Source: Lysobacterales bacterium UBA2790 (GTDB lineage: Bacteria; Pseudomonadota; Gammaproteobacteria; Xanthomonadales; Xanthomonadaceae). From it: a stretch of DNA of 7,393 nucleotides. The notes under the pieces were generated by a model, which was given only the letters and a program-made list of their open reading frames with translations, was not told the origin of the DNA and searched no databases. A program made the translations under genes and the position numbers. The first letter of the stretch is position 1; each line of letters opens with the position of its first letter. The stretch spans positions 1,016 to 8,408 of the forward strand of contig DEHW01000181.1 of NCBI GenBank assembly GCA_002352135.1. Reading direction: 5' to 3'. Positions 1 through 7,393 of the stretch are shown here, piece by piece.

Positions 1-1091
1 TGCCGCGCATCGTCTTCGTTGATGATGAACGCCGCGTACTGCTCGGCATCGAGCGAATGCTGTTCGCCATGCAAAGAGAGTGGGACACCGTATTCGCCGA
101 ATCAGCCGAGGCAGCACTTCACGCCTTCGATGAGGGTGAGGTGGATGTCATCGTCAGCGATATGCGAATGCCCGGCAAAGACGGCGCGACCTTGCTGCGC
201 GAAGTGCAATTGCGCTCGCCGGCAACCTTGCGCTTCCTACTCTCGGGGCACACAGAAACTGCCGCCGCCATGCGCGCATTGGAGGTTGCGCATCAGTTTC
301 TTTCCAAACCTTGCGAGCCAGCCCAACTGCTTGCTGCCGTCGATGAAGCGCTGTCACTCAGGACCCTTCTGTCTGACCTTGGACTGCGAGAGACCATCGG
401 CGCCATCGAGCATTTACCCTCGGCACCGCGCATCTATGCACGCCTGAACAGCGCACTGCAGGATCCGAATACCGACGCCCTGCAGATTTCGGCGATCCTC
501 GCTCAGGATCCCGTACTCACCGCGAAAGTTCTGAAGATGGCCAACTCAGCCTACTTTCCGAACAACGGCCGCGCCTTGACCGACATCCGTCTGGCGGTCA
601 TGCGAATCGGCTCATCGATGATCCGCACCCTGGTGCTGGCGACCGAGGTGTTTTCGCAGCCGGTCTGGCGCGCCGATGTCGGGCATCTTCAGCGCCAAGC
701 GCTGCAGACTTCGATACTTGCCGAGCGTATTGCCAAAGGCCGTACAGACATGACTTCGGCCAGCGTTGCGGGACTGCTGGCCAATCTGGGAAAACTGTTC
801 GACCTGGACGAAGAATTTTCGGGTAGACCTTGGGGTTACGGTGAGGTTGGCGCCTACCTGCTCGGACTGTGGGGCTTTCCGCTCGATGTGGTTCACGCTG
901 TCGCCTATCACCGAAGCCCACGCCATTTGCCCCGCACCGACTTCAATCTGCTTGGGATCACCCATGTTGCCAATGCGTTGATCAGTGGTGACGCGGTTGA
1001 CGAAGACTACTTGGATCGATGTGGTCAGACCGATTCGCTGGCGCACTGGCGCGCCCTCGCGGCGTCAATCCAGCAGAACGCGGAGCTGTAG
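1..1091 (+). CDS. REC-HDOD response regulator (5' end at window edge)
   Basis: A cytoplasmic two-component response regulator with an HDOD output domain. The open frame runs from base 3, and bases 1-2 (tg) fit the end of an ATG/GTG start whose first base is outside; an internal ATG at 57 would cut off the first REC strand and is not the start. Counting from the inferred Met (363 aa), the receiver domain covers about residues 2-120: acidic pair D8-D9, phospho-acceptor D54 in SDMRMPG, switch Ser S82, and K103 in SKPC. The HDOD domain covers about 131-330, recognised by EHLPSAP, ILAQDPVLTAKVLKMANSAYF, GLLANLGKL and AYHRSP. The HD pair usually seen in GLLHDIGKL is replaced by A261-N262, so metal-dependent phosphohydrolase activity is unlikely and a regulatory or scaffold role is inferred. 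Its kinase and target are unknown. Confidence 0.93.
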   Translation, partial: PRIVFVDDERRVLLGIERMLFAMQREWDTVFAESAEAALHAFDEGEVDVIVSDMRMPGKDGATLLREVQLRSPATLRFLLSGHTETAAAMRALEVAHQFLSKPCEPAQLLAAVDEALSLRTLLSDLGLRETIGAIEHLPSAPRIYARLNSALQDPNTDALQISAILAQDPVLTAKVLKMANSAYFPNNGRALTDIRLAVMRIGSSMIRTLVLATEVFSQPVWRADVGHLQRQALQTSILAERIAKGRTDMTSASVAGLLANLGKLFDLDEEFSGRPWGYGEVGAYLLGLWGFPLDVVHAVAYHRSPRHLPRTDFNLLGITHVANALISGDAVDEDYLDRCGQTDSLAHWRALAASIQQNAEL

Positions 1092-1151
1092 GCTCGCGAA
1101 GCAAACTGGACCCGACCTGTGTCCCATTCGCCACCGTAGTTGGTTCGAGCC

Positions 1152-1196
1152 CCAGGAGCCTGCGCGGCAGTAGCCGAACGGTTTGCCAGGAGCCTG
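1152..1196. repeat. 11-bp direct repeat CCAGGAGCCTG at the left edge of the palindrome
   Basis: CCAGGAGCCTG occurs at 1152-1162 and again at 1186-1196, where the second copy overlaps the outer end of the large palindrome. CCGAAC at 1174-1179 lies between the copies and has a complement, GTTCGG, at 1362-1367, almost equally far from centre 1270. Weak pairing may therefore extend beyond 1189-1351, or the left end may be a tandem or nested insertion of related ends. Confidence 0.5.
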
Positions 1197-1351
1197 TCGG
1201 ACTTGAAGAATCGAAGCGAAAGTTCGGCTGGGCGAGGACAGTTTTTGCCGGTTTCGCAGGGCAATAGTTGAACTATTGCCCAAGGAAGCGGCAAAAAATG
1301 GACCGTCCAGACGGATTTGCAGCCGATTCCCTTTCAAGCCCGACAGGCTCC
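1189..1351. repeat. 163-bp near-perfect inverted repeat (MITE- or REP-like palindrome)
   Basis: Two 81-nt arms (1189-1269 and 1271-1351) are imperfect reverse complements around base 1270. The outer ends match at 18 of 19 positions: 1189-1207 begins GGAGCCTGTCGG and 1333-1351 ends CCGACAGGCTCC. The centre is a perfect palindrome, GGGCAATAGTT (1259-1269), G1270, AACTATTGCCC (1271-1281). Between them, a TTTTTGCCG block (1242-1250) pairs with CGGCAAAAA, and a GAATCG block (1208-1213) pairs with CGATTC, with small shifts. It could form a cruciform in DNA or a long hairpin in RNA. It contains no convincing gene. The structure is that of a non-autonomous mobile or dispersed palindromic element; whether it recurs in the genome cannot be seen here. 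Confidence 0.85.
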
Positions 1352-1431
1352 CAGGTCGGAGGTTCGGACTCATGCGACTCAGCATTTGGCAAACATCCTG
1401 CATGGACTTCCTGGAAGGTGCCGGAATCGTT

Positions 1432-1453
1432 CGTCGATGACGGCAAATCGACG
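1432..1453 (+). other. Stem-loop upstream of the receiver gene
   Basis: CGTCGAT (1432-1438) and ATCGACG (1447-1453) are perfect 7-bp reverse complements around an 8-nt loop. The hairpin lies 54 bp before the start codon at 1507, probably in the leader. No T-run follows, so it is not a standard intrinsic terminator. It may be an operator, an mRNA structure or chance. Confidence 0.35.
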
Positions 1454-1494
1454 CCCGTACCCGCTGGCAGGGTTATGTGTGCCCGACCGTACCC

Positions 1495-1500
1495 GAGGAG
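1495..1500 (+). promoter_or_regulatory. Ribosome-binding site fixing the receiver start at 1507
   Basis: GAGGAG with a 6-nt spacer to ATG at 1507. This decides against an in-frame GTG at 1477, which has no comparable site and would add ten residues in front of the first REC strand. Confidence 0.75.
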
Positions 1501-1506
1501 AACGAG

Positions 1507-1920
1507 ATGTCTTTGGCGTTGCCACGCGTCCTGTGTGTTGACGACGAACCGAATATTTTGAAGGCCATGACGCGAACGCTGCATGGCCGCTTCGACGCCG
1601 TGACAGCACTGGGTGCGCACGCGGCCTTACAGGCACTTGAACAGGATGGACCTTTCGATGCCGTGGTGACCGATATGCGAATGCCCGGACTGGATGGCAT
1701 TCAACTGCTGACCGAGGTAGCGCAGCGTTGGCCCCGAACCGCGCGCCTGCTGCTGACCGGCATGGGCGATACCCCTGCTGGCGTCGCCGCCACACGTGCT
1801 GGGGTCATTTTCAAGACGCTTGCCAAACCCTGCCCAGCGGATGAGCTGCGCGACGCGCTGAGCGTTGCCGTGGCATTCGCAGCATTGCCAAACTCAGCGG
1901 CCACCCCACCCGTTCATTAG
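1507..1920 (+). CDS. Single-domain response regulator (REC only)
   Basis: A 137-residue cytoplasmic receiver protein with no output domain. The full REC signature is present: D12-D13 acidic pocket in CVDDEP, phospho-acceptor D56 in VTDMRMPGLDG, switch T84 in LLLTG, and K107 in LAKPCP. About 15 residues follow the last helix (a tail rich in Ala and Pro) and carry no recognisable domain. It closely resembles the receiver of the upstream REC-HDOD protein, sharing the DMRMPG-x-DG and KPC signatures, so the two may come from duplication or answer to one kinase. Stand-alone receivers act by phosphorylation-dependent protein binding or as phosphate sinks; which applies here is not shown. The stop codon is 7 bp before the esterase start, so co-transcription is likely. 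Confidence 0.93.
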   Translation: MSLALPRVLCVDDEPNILKAMTRTLHGRFDAVTALGAHAALQALEQDGPFDAVVTDMRMPGLDGIQLLTEVAQRWPRTARLLLTGMGDTPAGVAATRAGVIFKTLAKPCPADELRDALSVAVAFAALPNSAATPPVH

Positions 1921-1927
1921 GCTGCGC

Positions 1928-2791
1928 ATGCACACCACCTCTTGTTCTCCGCAAACCATCGCATGGCTCGCGCGTATTTTCATCTTGCTGTTTCTGGGAA
2001 CATCGATTTGGCTCGGCGGCACGAATCGCGCCGGAGCCGCAACGCCGCTGACCATCGGCGAAACTTTCAAGATCGACTCGGTCGCGCTCGACGAGCAACG
2101 CACCATCAATGTCTTTTTGCCACCGGGGTACGGCCAGGCGAAGGACCAGCAGTTCCCCGTCATGTACATGCTGGATGGCGGACTGGGCGAAGACTTTCTG
2201 CACATTGCGGGCCTGCTACATATTTCTGCGCTCAACGGAACGATGCATCCCTTCATTCTGGTTGGCATCGAAAATACGGAGCGGCGACGCGATCTGACAG
2301 GTCCCACCGAGGTGGCATCGGATCGCGAGATTGCGCCGCGCGTTGGCGGCTCAGCGGCCTTCCGACGCTTCATCGCCGAGGAGCTGATCCCACGAATCGA
2401 GCGTGACTACCGCTGCACCGAACACCGTGCGGTGGTCGGCGAATCGCTTGCCGGGCTGTTCGTGATCGAAACCCTGATGCGACAACCGGATTTGTTCGAT
2501 ACCTGGATTGCGGTTGATCCCAGTCTGTGGTGGAACGACGAGTTTCTACTGAAGCACCACTCTGAACTGCTTTCTCAGGGCAATCGCCGACAAGACCGCC
2601 TGTTTCTGGCGACAACGGTAGACACCCCGATTGGTCAGGCTTCGGCACGCTTGCACGAGTCTCTCTCTCAGTCCGGAAAACTGGGCGAGCTGACGCTTTT
2701 GCCGCTGCCAGGGGAGAGTCACGCCAGCATCTATCACCCGGCGGCAATCCTCGCTTTTCGCGCTCTGTTTCCGGCTGCAGGCACACGCTGA
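1928..2791 (+). CDS. Secreted alpha/beta-hydrolase, putative esterase family (esterase D / siderophore-esterase type)
   Basis: A 287-residue exported serine hydrolase. ATG 1928 is chosen because it places a Sec-type signal peptide at the N-terminus: hydrophobic core about residues 17-30 and probable cleavage at AGA/A after residue 37. An upstream in-frame TTG at 1865 would overlap the receiver gene. The mature part fits the putative-esterase fold: TINVFLPPGY near 59-68, PVMYMLDGG at 77-85, a nucleophile elbow G-E-S-L-A-G with S173, DPSLWWND at 197-204, and a likely catalytic His H265 in GESHASIYHP. The third triad member is not certain. Family members cleave esters such as siderophore lactones, acyl-thioesters or S-formylglutathione; the export signal argues against the last. 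The substrate cannot be named, and no iron-uptake gene is nearby. Only a weak AGG precedes the start, so translational coupling to the receiver gene is plausible. Confidence 0.88.
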   Translation: MHTTSCSPQTIAWLARIFILLFLGTSIWLGGTNRAGAATPLTIGETFKIDSVALDEQRTINVFLPPGYGQAKDQQFPVMYMLDGGLGEDFLHIAGLLHISALNGTMHPFILVGIENTERRRDLTGPTEVASDREIAPRVGGSAAFRRFIAEELIPRIERDYRCTEHRAVVGESLAGLFVIETLMRQPDLFDTWIAVDPSLWWNDEFLLKHHSELLSQGNRRQDRLFLATTVDTPIGQASARLHESLSQSGKLGELTLLPLPGESHASIYHPAAILAFRALFPAAGTR

Positions 2792-2897
2792 GCGAGGTCC
2801 GCAATCGATCGTTCGCCTCTGGATACCAGCCCGCGCACGTTGCAGTGCTTGGCGCAAGATTTGCAAACGGTCCTTTCAACTGCGACCACGAGCGATC
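2792..2897. other. Short intergenic gap between the esterase and c-di-GMP genes
   Basis: 106 bp with no T-rich terminator and no clear promoter hexamers, so read-through from the esterase into the next gene is possible. The start at 2898 has only a weak upstream purine stretch (cgagcg). Confidence 0.4.
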
Positions 2898-5744
2898 ATG
2901 AAGCCACCTTCCTCGCCAATGACCGAAAAGGGCATTGCGTCCCGACAACTAGGCGCCCACGAAGCCCAACTGGCCCGCGCTCAGGCAGTCGCCCATGTCG
3001 GTAGCTGGCATCTCGACATTGCCACGGGCGAGCTGAAATGGAGCCAAGAAACCTGTCGACTATTTGGCGTGCCACCTGGCAGCCGAATGACCTATGACGA
3101 TTTCCTCCGCGCCATTCATCCGGAAGATCGCAACAAGGTAGACACGGCCTGGCAACAAGCCATGCAAGGTCGGCCCTACGACCTCGAGCATCGCATCGTG
3201 GTCGCAGGCGAGGTCAAATGGCTACGCGAGCTGGCCGAGCTGGATTTCACAGTCGAAGGCAAACTGCGCGCAGGTGTGGGCACCGTGCAGGACATCACCG
3301 CACGCAAACAGGCCGAAATCGCGCTGGCGCAGGAGCGGCAGTTCCTCAAGTCGCTGCTGAACACCATTCCCGATCTGATCTGGCTGAAGGACCCGGAAGG
3401 GCGCTACCTTGCCTGCAATCCTCGCTTCGCGTCGCTGTACGGTCATCCGGAGCAGGACATCATCGGGCGTACCGATCTTGATTTCGTCGATGCCGAACTG
3501 GCTGGCTTCTTTCGAAGCAAAGACCTTGCGACCATCGAAGCGGGTCAACCGACCACAAACGAAGAATGGCTGACGTTTGCTGATGGACACCGCGAACTGT
3601 GCGAGACAACAAAGACCCCGATGTTCGATAGCCACGGCGCATTGATTGGCGTACTCGGCATCGCCCATGACATCACCGAGCGGAAAGCAGTCGAGGAAAA
3701 ACTGGGCCTCGCAGCAAGCGTCTTCACGCACGCACGCGAAGCGATCGTCATCACCGATCCCGACGGCAACATCACCAGCGTCAATCAGGCGTTTTCTGCC
3801 ATCACCGGCTATAGCCCCGAAGAGGTGATTGGCAAGAATCCGCGCCTGCTGAGCTCCGGCCAGCAAAGTTCCAGTTTCTATGCGTCCATGTGGCGGGAGT
3901 TGACTGAGCAGGGGCACTGGCATGGTGAACTTTGGAACCGTCGCAAGGACGGGAATCTGTATGCCGAGTTGCTGACCATCAGCGCGGTTCGCGATACCAG
4001 TGGTGATGTGCAGCGGTATGTCGCCCTGTTTACCGACATCTCTGAACTGAAGCGGCATCAACGGCAACTGGAGCATGTCGCGCATTTTGACGGCTTGACC
4101 GGGCTGCCCAATCGCGTGTTGTTCTCTGACCGTCTGCGCCAGGCGATGCATTGGGCACAACGCAATAAAACCACGCTGGCACTGGCCTACATCGACCTGG
4201 ACGGCTTCAAGGCCATCAATGACCGTTTGGGACATGACGTTGGTGACAAGTTGTTATCGCAACTGGCCAACCGGTTGCACCGGTCGATCCGAGAGCAAGA
4301 CACGCTGGCAAGACTGGGTGGTGACGAATTTGTGATCCTGATGCCGGACACCGGTCCGCTTCGCTCACTGATGCCAGTGCTCCAGCATCTGCTGGAGCAA
4401 ATCAGTGATGAGTTCGATCTTGAAGGAGAACGCTTGGCCGTCTCGGGTAGTCTGGGTGTAACCCTGTACCCGCAAACCGAGGAAGTGGATGCCGACCAAC
4501 TGCTGCGCCAGGCAGATCAGGCCATGTATCAGGCCAAGTTGGCAGGCAAGAATCGGTATCAGTTGTTCGATTCGGCACAGGATGCTGCGGCCCGACACCG
4601 TCACGAGCACATTCGACAAATCCGCGATGCCCTGCACCGTGGCGAGTTCCAGTTGTTCTATCAGCCCAAGGTCAACATGCGAACCGGCGAGATTATCGGT
4701 GTGGAAGCGCTGATTCGCTGGATTGACCCGGAACTCGGCATCAAGCCTCCGTCCAGCTTTCTGCCCCTGATCGAGGATCATCCGCTGGCGCTCGAAGTCG
4801 GCGATTGGGTGTTGGAAACCGCCCTGCGGCAGATCAGCAACTGGAAAGCCGCCGATCTCCATCTTCCCGTCAGCATCAATATTGGTGCACTTCAGCTGCA
4901 ACAACGGCAGTTCGTGTCGCGACTGCTGGAGCGCGTGGCCTTGCAGCCCGGCGTCAGCACCGACGACATCGAGCTTGAGGTCCTGGAGACCAATGCATTG
5001 GATGACATCGCCAAGGCATCCGAGGTCATTCGCCACTGCCAGTCCGAGGGTATCAAGGTCGCGCTTGACGACTTCGGGACGGGCTACTCGTCTTTGGCCT
5101 ATCTGAAAAAGCTCCCCGCTCACTTCCTGAAAATCGACCAGAGCTTTGTGCGCGGCATGCTGGACGATCCGGAAGACCTGGCGATTCTTGACGCGACCTT
5201 GAGTTTGGCTGGTGCATTTCGTCGGACCGCTGTTGCTGAGGGTGTAGAGAGCATCGAACACGGCGAAATGCTGCTGCGTCTGGGCTGTGAACTGGCGCAA
5301 GGTTTCGGAATTGCACGCCCAATGCCGCCAGAGCAACTCATCGAATGGCTCGATCGTTGGCAACCTCCTGCCGCCTGGTCAGCAACCCAGCCGATGTTTC
5401 GCGACGACACACCCATCCTCTATGCCATCGTCGAGCACAGAGCGTGGGTGAACCAGTTTGAAGCATTTGTCCAACAGGAAGATGCTGCGCCAGAGCTGAA
5501 TGCCGAGCGCTGCCCATTCGGAAATTGGCTGACATACAAGGCGCACTTCAGACATCGTGGTAGTCCGCTGCTACCGCAGTTGGAAGAGCTGCATCACAGC
5601 CTGCACGAGTTTGCGGCCACGCTCAAAGCTCACGTCGAACGTGGCGATCGAGAAACGGCGATCCGCGGTCTCGCCAGTCTTCGTCTGATCCAAAGCAACC
5701 TCGTGGGACACCTCAACCAGTTGATCCTCGAACACGATCTCTAG
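2898..5744 (+). CDS. PAS-PAS-PAS-GGDEF-EAL-CZB cyclic-di-GMP synthase/phosphodiesterase
   Basis: A 948-residue cytoplasmic enzyme (no signal or membrane segment) predicted to make and degrade cyclic di-GMP. Three PAS-PAC sensor units lie at about 22-135, 149-260 and 272-383, each ending in a D-I-[TS] linker. GGDEF domain about 390-555: metal residue D433 in YIDLDGFK, active site GGDEF at 474-478, and inhibitory I-site REQD at 465-468, five residues upstream as expected. EAL domain about 573-815: E603 in EALIR, D724-D725 in DDFGTGYSSL, K745 in LKIDQSF, and E781 in AEGVES; all expected catalytic positions appear intact. C-terminal CZB-like zinc domain about 840-910: H847, C872 in CPFGNW, H899 and H903 (HxxxH). 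The Cys-to-His spacing of 27 and the HxxxH match the CZB domain of E. coli DgcZ as I recall it. Net activity cannot be read from sequence. ATG 2919 is an alternative start with no better site. Confidence 0.95.
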   Translation: MKPPSSPMTEKGIASRQLGAHEAQLARAQAVAHVGSWHLDIATGELKWSQETCRLFGVPPGSRMTYDDFLRAIHPEDRNKVDTAWQQAMQGRPYDLEHRIVVAGEVKWLRELAELDFTVEGKLRAGVGTVQDITARKQAEIALAQERQFLKSLLNTIPDLIWLKDPEGRYLACNPRFASLYGHPEQDIIGRTDLDFVDAELAGFFRSKDLATIEAGQPTTNEEWLTFADGHRELCETTKTPMFDSHGALIGVLGIAHDITERKAVEEKLGLAASVFTHAREAIVITDPDGNITSVNQAFSAITGYSPEEVIGKNPRLLSSGQQSSSFYASMWRELTEQGHWHGELWNRRKDGNLYAELLTISAVRDTSGDVQRYVALFTDISELKRHQRQLEHVAHFDGLTGLPNRVLFSDRLRQAMHWAQRNKTTLALAYIDLDGFKAINDRLGHDVGDKLLSQLANRLHRSIREQDTLARLGGDEFVILMPDTGPLRSLMPVLQHLLEQISDEFDLEGERLAVSGSLGVTLYPQTEEVDADQLLRQADQAMYQAKLAGKNRYQLFDSAQDAAARHRHEHIRQIRDALHRGEFQLFYQPKVNMRTGEIIGVEALIRWIDPELGIKPPSSFLPLIEDHPLALEVGDWVLETALRQISNWKAADLHLPVSINIGALQLQQRQFVSRLLERVALQPGVSTDDIELEVLETNALDDIAKASEVIRHCQSEGIKVALDDFGTGYSSLAYLKKLPAHFLKIDQSFVRGMLDDPEDLAILDATLSLAGAFRRTAVAEGVESIEHGEMLLRLGCELAQGFGIARPMPPEQLIEWLDRWQPPAAWSATQPMFRDDTPILYAIVEHRAWVNQFEAFVQQEDAAPELNAERCPFGNWLTYKAHFRHRGSPLLPQLEELHHSLHEFAATLKAHVERGDRETAIRGLASLRLIQSNLVGHLNQLILEHDL

Positions 5745-7393
<1,649 letters not shown>

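Noticed and set aside
1189..1351. Palindrome as an intrinsic terminator of the REC-HDOD gene
   Set aside because: The stems are far longer than a terminator needs, the element starts nearly 100 bp after the stop, and no T-run follows the right arm. An effect on termination remains possible.
1372..1440. 22-codon frame beginning ATG CGA CTC between the palindrome and the receiver gene
   Set aside because: No ribosome-binding site and no leader-peptide pattern; likely chance.
1268..1561. 97-residue + strand frame starting inside the palindrome
   Set aside because: Overlaps the palindrome and the start of the receiver gene in another frame; no RBS and a composition unlike a real protein.
3222..4235. 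337-residue open frame on the - strand
   Set aside because: It lies wholly antisense to the PAS/GGDEF part of the 2898-5744 gene; the + strand protein has full domain matches, so this is a shadow frame.
4365..5363. 332-residue open frame on the - strand
   Set aside because: Antisense to the GGDEF-EAL coding region, with no recognisable domain.

Overview
The window reads as a chromosomal segment of a moderately GC-rich gammaproteobacterium. Codon use, the REC-HDOD and GGDEF-EAL signalling genes and the palindromic intergenic element would suit Xanthomonadales or a relative, but no rRNA or other marker is present, so the assignment is tentative. All five genes are on the + strand.

Layout: (1) 1-1091, a REC-HDOD response regulator. 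The first base of its start codon probably lies just outside the window. (2) 1092-1506, a 415-bp gap holding a 163-bp near-perfect inverted repeat (1189-1351) centred on base 1270, then a small hairpin (1432-1453). (3) 1507-1920, a stand-alone receiver-domain protein with a good ribosome-binding site. (4) 1928-2791, a secreted alpha/beta-hydrolase esterase starting 7 bp after the receiver gene and probably translated from the same mRNA. (5) 2898-5744, a 948-residue cytoplasmic protein with domain order PAS-PAS-PAS-GGDEF-EAL-CZB. It has intact cyclase, I-site and phosphodiesterase motifs and a C-terminal zinc-binding domain. (6) 5745-5921, a gap with two stem-loops after the c-di-GMP gene and an AT-rich promoter-like stretch with a 17-bp inverted repeat. 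(7) 5922-7393, the first two thirds of a catalase-peroxidase (katG) carrying an export signal; it runs off the right edge.

The first four genes look like a sensory block: two receiver proteins (one with an HDOD output domain), an exported hydrolase and a multi-sensor c-di-GMP enzyme. No histidine kinase is in view, so the phosphodonor is unknown. katG has its own control region and is probably an independent oxidative-stress unit. The features most worth a second look are the large palindrome, the CZB domain on a GGDEF-EAL protein with both active sites intact, the exported KatG, and the tight receiver-esterase pairing.
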